A DNA stretch of 64,000 nucleotides, taken from positions 1 to 64,000 of IMG/VR virus record IMGVR_UViG_3300037827_000415; one strand, given 5' to 3'. This document shows, in pieces, positions 39,444 through 47,456 of this stretch. Positions within the stretch are counted from its first letter, which is position 1, and each line of letters begins with the position of its first letter. A program made the position numbers and the translations under genes. The notes under the pieces were generated by a model, which saw only the letters and a list, made by a program, of their open reading frames with translations, was not told where the DNA came from and made no database searches. The stretch is from a virus.

Positions 39444-39535
39444 AGTTTCCGGCTGGAGTCGAACCAGCACCTCACTCAATGACCACCGGATTCTCACCCG
39501 GATCGGCGTGCGTGCACCACTGGCACTACGGAAAC
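39444..39535 (-). tRNA. Second tRNA-like gene with enlarged anticodon region
   Basis: Acceptor GTTTCCG/CGGAAAC is a perfect 7-bp stem, T arm GCTGG-TTCGACT-CCAGC is canonical and the D arm GTGC/GCAC pairs well. Again, the region between D and T arms is about 43 nt instead of 23, and no 5-bp stem with a 7-nt anticodon loop is found; CACGC/GAGTG could close it with one mismatch. Discriminator T. Same strand and same departure as 39278-39380, 63 bp apart. Confidence 0.45.
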
Positions 39536-39623
39536 TACGGTGCTTTTTCGCGACACCCACGCAGGGCCAGATTTTCCCCTGACAGCGGTTTGAAACGGAC
39601 CACTTACCGTACACATCTATTGG

Positions 39624-39842
39624 TCAACCCAGTGGGAAAACCCGCGTTTCAAGTGATTCGATCTTATTAAACAGCACGCCCATCCCGAAAAGAATCTGCT
39701 CAGCAATAATGGACGTACGCGAACTTTCTTGATCGAGTAGCTCTTTGAGATAAGCCGGATTTGGCAAAAGCTTTGCACACGGTTCGCAGTAACACGATTC
39801 GCCGCTCAGGGGGCGGTCGCAGAGATAGCATCTTGTTCTCAT
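39624..39842 (-). CDS. Small zinc-finger/coil protein
   Basis: 72 residues. CYLCDRPLSGESCYCEPC at the start gives five cysteines for one zinc site, then a helix with a coiled-coil end (LFNKIESLETRVFPL). Overlaps YqaJ gene by ATGA; the two tRNA-like genes follow. Confidence 0.6.
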   Translation of the reverse strand: MRTRCYLCDRPLSGESCYCEPCAKLLPNPAYLKELLDQESSRTSIIAEQILFGMGVLFNKIESLETRVFPLG

Positions 39843-40780
39843 TGCACAGTCAACGCCAGCGGCTTCGGGGCTTTCACAATTCTTGTGTCCACTTTAACAA
39901 ACGACGAAACAACATGCTCAGCGATGCTCTGCTCTTGCCGCCGAAACGCGGTCCCGTCGCCCAATATGCCGTACTGAGCGTCGGCCATTTCAAACAGCCA
40001 CTTTGACTTGATCGCGGCCTTCCGGGCGTCATTCGCTTTGTTCGATTGGCCAAGGGCTTCGTACTCGGCCTTCAGCAGCTTCGACTCATCGCTCAGGTCG
40101 ACGGCCTTCCCGTCCTTCAGACCGAACATGCTCTTGATCGTTCCGAGCGTCGAAGCGTGATCCCACGACGGCTCCGGGGCTTCGTGGTCGGCGAGCTTCC
40201 GCACGAATTCGCGTTCAATCTCGACCATGCTCGCGATCAGCCGCTCGTTTCGCTGGACGCGATAGATTTTGAACGCGGCACCGATTATGACCGGCACCCA
40301 GATGACTTCCAATTCAAGCACGGCACACGCCTGTTGACATTGGACGTTATAGCTCGCCGGAATGTCGTCGGTCCCCGGCTTGCCCCATTGATCGGCCATG
40401 AACTGATTGGTCCGCTTGGCTTCGATGCCGTGCGGCTCCGCGATCACGAGTCCGTCGGGACTGACAGTCATCCAAGGCCATTTCTTGCTGCGATAACTGG
40501 GCGGCTTTTGTGTGTAGACCTTCGTGCCGGTTTTAGCTCGGAACATCCGCAGAATCGCGGGCTCGAAAAACTTCCCCATAAGCATCGAGTCGTTTTCGTC
40601 GGGCTCGGGGTCGAGCCCCAGCTTGCGGCGGTAGATGCTCAACGGCGTGTCGTATTCGCTCAGCCCGCAGACTGCCGCAGCTTCGGAACCGCCGACGCTG
40701 TTTTCGCGGGCCGTGTGCCATGCAAGAGAGCCTTGGGCGGCGACGACTTCGGCGGAGTCGAATTGCGGGAAGTTCGGCAT
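39839..40780 (-). CDS. YqaJ-type viral recombinase/exonuclease
   Basis: 313 residues. The lambda-exonuclease-like core is seen: GGSEAAAVCGLSEYDTPLSIY (N-terminal Gly-Ser-Glu), GKFFEPAILRMFRAKTG (Glu) and VSPDGLVIAEPHGIEAKRTN with the Asp..Glu..Lys catalytic set, then Q..CQQACAVL. It resects DNA 5' to 3' and hands single strands to RecT (5760-7016), the usual pairing. Here the two are 33 kb apart and on different operons. The C-terminus is long and helical. Confidence 0.85.
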   Translation of the reverse strand: MPNFPQFDSAEVVAAQGSLAWHTARENSVGGSEAAAVCGLSEYDTPLSIYRRKLGLDPEPDENDSMLMGKFFEPAILRMFRAKTGTKVYTQKPPSYRSKKWPWMTVSPDGLVIAEPHGIEAKRTNQFMADQWGKPGTDDIPASYNVQCQQACAVLELEVIWVPVIIGAAFKIYRVQRNERLIASMVEIEREFVRKLADHEAPEPSWDHASTLGTIKSMFGLKDGKAVDLSDESKLLKAEYEALGQSNKANDARKAAIKSKWLFEMADAQYGILGDGTAFRRQEQSIAEHVVSSFVKVDTRIVKAPKPLALTVQ

Positions 40781-40792
40781 GACGAAACCGAT

Positions 40793-41113
40793 TCAGTTCT
40801 GTAACGCGAGAGCGGAACGCATGACCGTCACCGCGAAATCGAGAACACGCTCAATCGCCCGATCGCTCTTTGCGTTGATCGCCTGAGAAAATATCTGAGA
40901 ACATCCGATGAACTGGATGGTCGTCAGCGAGGTTTTAACCCGTGAGATTTCGTAGCACAGGCTTACGAACTGGGCAGTCTGGGAACCGCCGTCGTCAACG
41001 CTGTTTATCCACCACAGGCATTCGTCGCAGCCGCACGCGACGAACGCTTCGCACGACTGGCGAAATTCTTCGGAGTAGAGTGCGAACGTCTCTTCAAACT
41101 GTTGGATCGACAT
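40793..41113 (-). CDS. Small phage protein, unknown
   Basis: 106 residues from ATG 41113 (GGAA 6 nt upstream); an earlier ATG at 41212 overlaps the CsrA gene. Acidic helix with Cys pair (CEAFVACGCDECLWW). ORF follows CsrA and precedes YqaJ. Unknown. Confidence 0.55.
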   Translation of the reverse strand: MSIQQFEETFALYSEEFRQSCEAFVACGCDECLWWINSVDDGGSQTAQFVSLCYEISRVKTSLTTIQFIGCSQIFSQAINAKSDRAIERVLDFAVTVMRSALALQN

Positions 41114-41204
41114 GCTTCGTTCCAAATAGGCGAAGGGACCGGCCGGAGCCGAAAGGTCAGTAACGAAACCGACCGGCCCCTGTCGCAGACGCGATTCCGT
41201 TCGC

Positions 41205-41399
41205 TCAAACAACCGGACTCGCTTCCGGCTGAGATGGGTCGCTCTGTAGCTCTTCGCGAATCACGCTGATTGATCGGTCGGCGTCGATGCCCAGTCGGCA
41301 GTTGTTGGGACCGATTCGCACAACTGCGACCTTGATAATTGGATAGCCAGGAACTTTAATCAGGATCGCTTCGTCTTTCTTTCTCGAAAGCACCAACAT
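41205..41399 (-). CDS. csrA: CsrA-type RNA-binding translational regulator
   Basis: 64 residues from ATG 41399 with GAAAGGA 6 nt before. CsrA dimers bind A(N)GGA in mRNA leaders and change translation. The core (MLVLSRKKDEAILIKVPG, then VVRIGPNNCRLGIDADRSI and VIREEL) follows the family closely. The short insert PGYPI and a Pro-rich end are mild departures. It has its own promoter (41441-41470). Its own leader contains AGGA, so it could control itself; a phage-borne CsrA could re-target host or phage mRNAs. Confidence 0.9.
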   Translation of the reverse strand: MLVLSRKKDEAILIKVPGYPIIKVAVVRIGPNNCRLGIDADRSISVIREELQSDPSQPEASPVV

Positions 41400-41440
41400 T
41401 GTGAATCCTTTCATGCCCGCATGTCGTTTCGCTCTGCCCC

Positions 41441-41470
41441 TGTTTAGCATTTCACCGGGCATCGGGTCAA
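41441..41470 (-). promoter_or_regulatory. Promoter of csrA, TTGACC-18-TAAACA
   Basis: Minus strand ATAAAATTTGACC, 18-bp spacer, TAAACA. It separates the CsrA-YqaJ unit from the HNH-AP2 gene just upstream. Confidence 0.65.
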
Positions 41471-41478
41471 ATTTTATT

Positions 41479-42078
41479 TCACGAATTTCTCCGAGAGAAG
41501 TTTATGTGTGCCAGCGATGGCCTTAACTCTAAAGCGGCCCTATCGTAAGCAGCGGCGGCCTCTTCCTCGGTGTCGAACAGGCCCAATTTAATGCGTTTTC
41601 CGAAATGCGTAATCTTGGCCAGCCAGCGACCGTTTCGCGTTTTAAAAACTCCTTTAAATCTCGATGTCTCGTGGCCGCGGCTGCGTTTTCTCGTATTCCA
41701 TTGCTGTTCAGTATTGGTAATCCATCTGCAATTTCCGGGCTCGTAGTTTCCTTCTACGTCGATCCTGTCAATTCTCAGCCCTTCGCAATATCCATTGCTA
41801 ATCGCCCATGTGATAAAAGTTGCCGGATCTTTCCATTCATTGCAGACTTCTATTCCCCTTCCCCCATAATTGGAAAAGCCGGGCGTTTTCGGATTTTCGC
41901 ATCTTCTTCTCATGTCCTGATACGCCCTATAAAGCGGCGTTCGCGACATTCGATGAGTGCGTTTTCTTCCTCCGTGAACTCCGGATAGTACAGAGCATTT
42001 GATTCCGCAAAATCTTCTTCTGAACGATGGCGGCGCGAAGAATTGTTTTCCGCAATGTTCGCAATGGCAGAGAGCCAT
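41479..42078 (-). CDS. HNH-AP2 homing endonuclease
   Basis: 199 residues from ATG 42078 (AAAGGGC upstream). N-terminal zinc finger (CHCEHCGKQFF), then the HNH core (RRRCENPKTPGFSNYGGRGI, RIDRIDVEGNYEPGNCRW) and a C-terminal AP2 DNA-binding domain (SRFKGVFKTRNGRWLAKITH, GLFDTEEEAAAAYDRAAL). HNH-AP2 genes are mobile and cut sites in other phages. It stands alone between csrA and the propeller genes; flanks show no obvious interrupted gene. Confidence 0.85.
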   Translation of the reverse strand: MALCHCEHCGKQFFAPPSFRRRFCGIKCSVLSGVHGGRKRTHRMSRTPLYRAYQDMRRRCENPKTPGFSNYGGRGIEVCNEWKDPATFITWAISNGYCEGLRIDRIDVEGNYEPGNCRWITNTEQQWNTRKRSRGHETSRFKGVFKTRNGRWLAKITHFGKRIKLGLFDTEEEAAAAYDRAALELRPSLAHINFSRRNS

Positions 42079-42230
42079 GAACGAATGCCCTTTGTCTTTT
42101 CGGGCCGACGCGACCGGAATGCCGGACAAAGGAAGAACGGCATTCTCGCGGTCGAGTCGCTTGGCCGGTTCGTAGCTATCGTTCCGGCCGTCCCGAAGTT
42201 CGTGAGAACAGATCTATTCTCTCGTATCGC

Positions 42231-43454
42231 TTAACTGAAAGCAATTGGCGGCCGACCCGCCAGCTCCCAGCTTTCGCCGCAAAAGCTATAACCCCCGATC
42301 CGCCCAGAATCCGCGACGATCGGCACCCCGGAGACGGGCAGGAAAAACTTGCGGTCGATCAGCGGCGTCCCGTCCGCGGACTTGATCTTGCGAATGTGGA
42401 CGGCCCCTTGCGGATCGGCCCCCGTGCCGTAGATCACATCGCCGCAGCCATCGACCGCGATCGGGCCGACGTTCAGCCCTTGGACCGCGAACGAATTCGG
42501 GGTATGCGTCCAGATGACCGCGAGCGTGTCCAGGTTGACCTTCGTGATAATGCCGCTGCTCTTCAGGACGAGTCCGTCCGGGGCCGCGTTCAACTGCGAC
42601 GGGCGAAGCGTGGTGTTTCCGCCGATCACCCATGCCCCCGTGCGGCAGTCATGCTTGGACAGCCAGCCACTGGGCAAAGCGACAAACACGTTCTGATTCC
42701 AGACGAGCCCGTTCTTTTCGGGGGGTCCGATGCAGACCAGTTTGTCGAGTCCCGTGCGTGCTCCGGTGTACGCGGGGATTGATGCCCCCGTGTGATCGGG
42801 ATTGACGCTCCAGGTGATTCCGCTGCCGTTGATCGCTTGGCGAATGAGCGTATGCGTGGGATTGGGCGGACTCCCGGCACTCGCGAAGATGTACCAGTTG
42901 CCCGCCCGGTCACAATCGACGCCGGCCGCAGTTGGGAATCCGCCGAATGAACTGTTAATCGTCGTGACGACAAGATCGTTCTTGCGGCAGAAGTACCAGT
43001 GAGTTTGCCCCGTGACTCCGGTTGTCGTCGTGGTGTAACAGACCCATTCCGCGGGGCCGTTCGACGCATCAACGATCTTCTCTTGCGTCGTGCCGCCGTT
43101 CGGATTCGGAATGGCGAAGGTCATCGACGTATCGCCCTGCCGCCCGAGCGTGCCGTAGGCTCGTGAGATTGTGCCCCCCGCGACCCAAGCGGCTGAGATG
43201 GTTCCGTCTGTCGGATCACACGACGGAAGGTTCGCCGTGTCCATCGCGTCAAAGCCGATCGTGTCGATGCTTGACGCCTGCCCTTCGCTCACAATCTGGC
43301 CCGCGTCCAAGTCGATGCAATAGACCGTGCCGCCCACTGAGAATTGATACAGCAGAGTCTTCGGTGCGTACGGGTAAAGCACGTAACCGGGCAGCCGGCT
43401 TGGAATCGGCTGGCGGATTCGGAAGGCTTCCCATTGTGGCGTGCGGCCTACCAT
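42231..43454 (-). CDS. Propeller-like virion protein 1
   Basis: 407 residues from ATG 43454. Repeated beta-strand motifs of the PQQ/WD type (VDCDRAGNWYIFA, DGLVLKSSGIITKVNLDT, VDGCGDVIYGTG) alternate with Gly/Asp turns. It resembles beta-propeller or quinoprotein-like repeats without full blade motifs. Starts with NPxxG-like SPGYV. First of three similar, overlapping genes at the tail end of the structural cluster; likely tail tip or host-binding components. Confidence 0.6.
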   Translation of the reverse strand: MVGRTPQWEAFRIRQPIPSRLPGYVLYPYAPKTLLYQFSVGGTVYCIDLDAGQIVSEGQASSIDTIGFDAMDTANLPSCDPTDGTISAAWVAGGTISRAYGTLGRQGDTSMTFAIPNPNGGTTQEKIVDASNGPAEWVCYTTTTTGVTGQTHWYFCRKNDLVVTTINSSFGGFPTAAGVDCDRAGNWYIFASAGSPPNPTHTLIRQAINGSGITWSVNPDHTGASIPAYTGARTGLDKLVCIGPPEKNGLVWNQNVFVALPSGWLSKHDCRTGAWVIGGNTTLRPSQLNAAPDGLVLKSSGIITKVNLDTLAVIWTHTPNSFAVQGLNVGPIAVDGCGDVIYGTGADPQGAVHIRKIKSADGTPLIDRKFFLPVSGVPIVADSGRIGGYSFCGESWELAGRPPIAFS

Positions 43455-44392
43455 GCGAACGCCCCGATTCTGCCCACGCTCGGCTCGGCCAGCGTCGGCC
43501 CGCTTCGGCCGTAGGTCGGACCCGTGCCGCTGATCGACGCCCATCCGCTGAGTCGGTCGCCTTTGGCGGAGACGAATCCGCCGGAGTTTACCAGTGTGAT
43601 AATCGGCCCCGAGATGCCGAGAGAATTGGACAACGCGATCAGTCGGCCGCCAGGAATGGCACACGGGCTCGATAGTGTCGCCGTCGTGGCGAGCACTCCG
43701 CCGTTTACCGGACTCACGATATCGACGAGTGATCCAGTGCCGGTGTCCGCCTCACCGTAGACGAATTGGTCGCCCACGCTGATCGCGGTGAATGTGAGCG
43801 GGGCAGTCCAGTCCTGAACGAGCCCGGAACCGTATTTAATCAGGGCCGTGCCAGCGACGTAGAGATTGCTGTCCGCATCGAAGCGGCACGTCGCGGCACC
43901 GGCCTGAGCCGCCGTGCTCGACATTACTCCCGTCGCCCCGTCGTAGACTTGGATCGTTCCCGCCGCCGTGATCGCGACGTTGCCGTTGCGGTCCACATCG
44001 ATGCCAACGCCGCTCGTGCCGAGCGTCAGCCCGTGATTCGTGGTCCATGCGGTCTGCCAGTTCGCGGGGTTGATTTCGAGCACTGCGGCCGTCGTGAGCA
44101 CCGCGATTCGGCTATTCACTGGATCGTAGGCAATCACACGGGCGTTCGTCGTCGCGGCGAAGAATGCGGCCGACGCGGCGGTATCGAGCAATTGGCCGTA
44201 GCCGGCGTTTGTGGAATAGAACTGCTGCTTGCACCCGTTGATCGCGATCCCGCAGTTCGCGACGGTCGTTCCTGTCGTGAGGCATGACGCGGCGACGCGA
44301 AGCGTGGACACGTCGACAACCGAAACCGTCGCCATCACGGGGAACGACATGAACCAGACTGAGAGCGGCGTAAGGTTGCCGGCTTCTTTCAT
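43448..44392 (-). CDS. Propeller-like virion protein 2
   Basis: 314 residues, 7-bp overlap with gene 1 and ATGA with gene 3. Repeats such as IDVDRNGNVAITAAGTIQVY and FDADSNLYVAGTALIKYGS match those in the flanking genes (VDCDRAGNWY, FDPAGAIYTLC). Ends with a Gly/Ser-rich tail (GRIGAFAW) closely resembling the end of gene 3 (GRLGTFA). Likely a duplicated paralogue. Confidence 0.6.
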   Translation of the reverse strand: MKEAGNLTPLSVWFMSFPVMATVSVVDVSTLRVAASCLTTGTTVANCGIAINGCKQQFYSTNAGYGQLLDTAASAAFFAATTNARVIAYDPVNSRIAVLTTAAVLEINPANWQTAWTTNHGLTLGTSGVGIDVDRNGNVAITAAGTIQVYDGATGVMSSTAAQAGAATCRFDADSNLYVAGTALIKYGSGLVQDWTAPLTFTAISVGDQFVYGEADTGTGSLVDIVSPVNGGVLATTATLSSPCAIPGGRLIALSNSLGISGPIITLVNSGGFVSAKGDRLSGWASISGTGPTYGRSGPTLAEPSVGRIGAFAW

Positions 44393-45483
44393 GCGAACGT
44401 CCCCAGTCGCCCGGCACGCGGTTCAAGCCAGTAGGGATAACCTTGGTTCGTCGGGCCGATTGCGAATTGATTGACCGTCGCCCCGGTGCCCCGGCTCAAC
44501 TGCCAAAGGTTCGTGACCGCTCCGCCTGCCGAAACTGGAGCGGCCCCCACAAGCAGCAAGCCCTTCAGTTCGCATACGCTGGCCGCGGTGTTGTTCCCGA
44601 TTCTCTGTGACCACTGCTGAGCCCCGCTCGCCGTGGCGTATGAGAAGACGTTGCTGCCCGTGGTCAACGGACCAATGGTCACGAAGGCAAGTCCGTCCGC
44701 CGTGATCCAGACCGAAGCGACTGAAATTGTCGTTGTCGAGTTCGGAGCGACAGACCAATTCTGAGCCCCGGTTGCCGCAGCAAACTGGCGGAGCTCGCAT
44801 CCCTGATTCCCGGAGTAGCAGCACAGAGTATAGATCGCTCCGGCCGGATCAAATTCGACTTGGACGCGGCCGGTGATTTGAGAGCCGCCCGGCGGGGTGA
44901 ACGGCACGACCCACTGCGAGACTCCGAACGCATTCCAATAACCGACCTTGTACGCCGTTCCCGATCCGGTTGGCGTGAACAGGCAGGCGGCGTTTCCGTT
45001 GCGATCGCAGGCCCCGGCGAGAATCGAAATCCCGGTCATGCCGGCGGGCAGGGCATAGGCAATGTCGTTGCTGTCTGAAATGAGCGTGAGCGGATTGATG
45101 GTCGCGAATGCGGTCGCGGTTGGCGTGAGCACGCGGCCGTTTGAGTGGGCGTTGATGAAGCCGACGCCCACGGATGCCGAGCGGAATTTCCGGCCGTCCA
45201 ATCGATAGATGAAACTGAACGGCAGGCCCGCGGGGCCGTTGAATCGGCCGCTCAGGATGGACAACACCGGATCGCAAAAGAAAGCCGCGTTAAGCGATTG
45301 AGACAGTCCCGGAGCCGATGATTTTTCGCCAATTCCGACAACTGGGGCCATTGTCGCGGAATTGAATCCGACCACCGATTCTGTGGGGACGGTATTGCCG
45401 CTTGTGGACGCGAACAATGCGAACAAGTCCGCCGCGTTATCGCCAAAGAGCGGAGCGAGCGGGGGGCGAGAGATCGCGGTCAT
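44389..45483 (-). CDS. Propeller-like virion protein 3
   Basis: 364 residues from ATG 45483. N-terminal ~100 residues differ from the paralogues; the rest has the same repeat style (ACDRNGNAACLF, FDPAGAIYTLCCYSG, SVWITADGLAFVTIG). The C-terminal EPRAGRLGTFA parallels EPSVGRIGAFA of gene 2. Likely arose by duplication; the N-terminal difference may specify attachment. Confidence 0.6.
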   Translation of the reverse strand: MTAISRPPLAPLFGDNAADLFALFASTSGNTVPTESVVGFNSATMAPVVGIGEKSSAPGLSQSLNAAFFCDPVLSILSGRFNGPAGLPFSFIYRLDGRKFRSASVGVGFINAHSNGRVLTPTATAFATINPLTLISDSNDIAYALPAGMTGISILAGACDRNGNAACLFTPTGSGTAYKVGYWNAFGVSQWVVPFTPPGGSQITGRVQVEFDPAGAIYTLCCYSGNQGCELRQFAAATGAQNWSVAPNSTTTISVASVWITADGLAFVTIGPLTTGSNVFSYATASGAQQWSQRIGNNTAASVCELKGLLLVGAAPVSAGGAVTNLWQLSRGTGATVNQFAIGPTNQGYPYWLEPRAGRLGTFA

Positions 45484-46685
45484 GTGCCAGCCATTGCGGC
45501 AACGGTCGTCGTCGCCCCGCTCGGACCCAAATGCCAAACGACTTCTTCGACCTGCGAGCCGGGATTGAACGCTTGGATGCCGTCGTAGCACCACAACTTG
45601 GGCCGCTCGGCCTGATCGCGGGATTGGTAATACGAATTGATGAGCAACTGAGCCAGCGTGTTGAGTGCGATCACGTTCGTCGGGTTCTGATTCTGGCAGC
45701 ACATCTGAGCGTCGAGGGGGGCAAAGATCACGTCCGTCGTGCCCGGCACCGGCGTCGCACCATTGGGCATCGTCGTGGGACCGCCGTTGAACACGTAATA
45801 GGGTGCGGTCGTGATAGATTCTTCCGGTGCTCCCGGATAGATCGCCAAGAACACGACGTCGACCGACGCGGGGAACCAGATGTCATCCGACTCAACCGGG
45901 TTATTCGCGAAGAGTAAAAAATTCTGGCTGGCCTGTTGAAGCTGCTGAAAGTTCGTGTCAGCCGCACCGCGTTGCACGGCGGAGAAACTGCCGCCGTTCG
46001 TCGGGTTGTAAACGAGATCCATGAAGAGCGATTGCAGGCATTCGGCGTAGGCCGAAAGGGGGGCCTGTTCGATGAAGCGGAAGCGCTCGGGATTGGACGT
46101 TGGAAAGGTCAGGCCGACCAGCGTTGGGGCGGGGGAGACATACGTCCAAATGCTGCCCAGCATCTTTTGCCAAGTCCACGGCCCGCGGCCCGGCCCCGGA
46201 TTGCCGTTGAACAGCACGGCCGCCGCGGGATCCTCAGTCTCACTCCAATACTCCGCGGTCGGGTCGGCCAAGGTGCGGACGTTGTACGCTTGCGTAAACG
46301 TGGACCGCAAACCAATTGCCCGCTCGTCGGCCGCATGAACGATGAATAGCCCGTTCGGATCTTCGGCCGCCCCGCCGACAATCTGGGTCGCATCAAGGAA
46401 AACCATCTTCGCGGCTTGAAGCTGGTTCTGTCCGCAGCCCAAGATCAAGGCGTTATACGGGTCGTTGCCGAGCGAGATGGCCTGCACGACCTGCACGTCG
46501 GAGTAGAGCATCAGAAGCCACGCTTCGCCCGGCATTGCCCCGCGCGGGCAGCGGTATGAGTTGCAGCGGGCGATTTGCGCGAGGGCGTTCGGGTCGGGGT
46601 TGTCCGACTCCGCGATTTGGCGATAGTGCTGGCTGGCGGATTGGATGGATTGACCGCCGAATGAGCCGTATTCGGTGTCAGCCAT
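45480..46685 (-). CDS. Virion protein, unknown
   Basis: 401 residues. Helical start (SIQSASQHYRQIAE), then mixed alpha/beta with many Pro/Asn/Gly turns and Trp residues (WQKMLGSIWTYV, PAPTLVGLTFPTSN). Coupled by ATGA to propeller gene 3. Likely tail or baseplate-associated. Confidence 0.55.
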   Translation of the reverse strand: MADTEYGSFGGQSIQSASQHYRQIAESDNPDPNALAQIARCNSYRCPRGAMPGEAWLLMLYSDVQVVQAISLGNDPYNALILGCGQNQLQAAKMVFLDATQIVGGAAEDPNGLFIVHAADERAIGLRSTFTQAYNVRTLADPTAEYWSETEDPAAAVLFNGNPGPGRGPWTWQKMLGSIWTYVSPAPTLVGLTFPTSNPERFRFIEQAPLSAYAECLQSLFMDLVYNPTNGGSFSAVQRGAADTNFQQLQQASQNFLLFANNPVESDDIWFPASVDVVFLAIYPGAPEESITTAPYYVFNGGPTTMPNGATPVPGTTDVIFAPLDAQMCCQNQNPTNVIALNTLAQLLINSYYQSRDQAERPKLWCYDGIQAFNPGSQVEEVVWHLGPSGATTTVAAMAGT

Positions 46686-47394
46686 CGGTCGGCACCCAGC
46701 GGTCGCCTTCGAGGTCGATCACGTTTTCGTCAAAATCTGGAGCGACATGCCACACTTTGCCGTGTTTGAATCCCCAGCCAACTGCCCCGGTCGGGATGTG
46801 ATGATGGCCAGCCACGCACTTGACCCGCACCCACTTCGGCGGATCGGGCACCTTCGCCTGCGGGGGATCCGGGATCAGGAAATGGCGGACGCACCATTCC
46901 AATTCATAGCCGCGTCCGGTCTCGTGACTGACGAATGGCGCCCGACACCCGGATGCTTCGGTGAGATATCCGACCACGTCTCGGTTGTATTCTTCGCTTC
47001 GGATGCGGACAGCGTAAAGCGGGCCGATTTCAGTCGGTGGGCCATCGACCCACCCTGGCGTTTTCTGCGGATCGACGAGCGAATCCGGCCCCAAACCGCG
47101 AGCACACATCTCGTGCAACTGCTCCGGTGAAATGCATGCTCGCCCGTCATTTGGCTTGTCGATTTCTAGATACTTGCCGTTGGCACTGATCGTGAATTCG
47201 CCAATGGTGAATTGGGCGACTTCGCCGCATGTCTCGCGGCAAAGCTGCTCCCACTCGTGAGTCGGGACATGCAGGATCGTTCTGTCGTCGTCGGCATCTT
47301 CCATGTAGAGCCGATAAGTGTCCCTTTCGGTGGATTTGACGGCAGAGAACAGGCCTTGATCCTTGACGGTGATTTCGTGATAGCCGATCGCCAT
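46678..47394 (-). CDS. Phage protein, unknown, with His/Trp-rich C-terminus
   Basis: 238 residues from ATG 47394 with AGGAG upstream and a promoter (47422-47451). Beta-rich N-terminus (HEITVKDQGLFSAV), acidic helix (DDRTILHVPTHEWEQLC), then GWVDGPPTEIGPLYAVRIR and a His/Gly-rich end (VAGHHHIPTGAVGWGF). Overlaps the next gene by 8 bp. Function unknown. Confidence 0.55.
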   Translation of the reverse strand: MAIGYHEITVKDQGLFSAVKSTERDTYRLYMEDADDDRTILHVPTHEWEQLCRETCGEVAQFTIGEFTISANGKYLEIDKPNDGRACISPEQLHEMCARGLGPDSLVDPQKTPGWVDGPPTEIGPLYAVRIRSEEYNRDVVGYLTEASGCRAPFVSHETGRGYELEWCVRHFLIPDPPQAKVPDPPKWVRVKCVAGHHHIPTGAVGWGFKHGKVWHVAPDFDENVIDLEGDRWVPTDG

Positions 47395-47421
47395 GCTTTC
47401 GCTCCTAAAAAGGAAAGCGGC

Positions 47422-47451
47422 ATCATCGCGAAAAGACCGGCCTTGCGTCAA
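47422..47451 (-). promoter_or_regulatory. Promoter TTGACG-18-GATGAT
   Basis: Minus strand TTTGACG (47446-47451), 18-bp spacer, GATGAT (47422-47427). Located right after the portal stop, it drives 46678-47394 and the propeller genes. Confidence 0.7.
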
Positions 47452-47456
47452 ATAAT

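Noticed and set aside
39540-39660. A third tRNA-like sequence beside the two at 39278 and 39444
   Set aside because: A TTTCAAA-like loop is present but no 5-bp T stem or acceptor stem can be paired.
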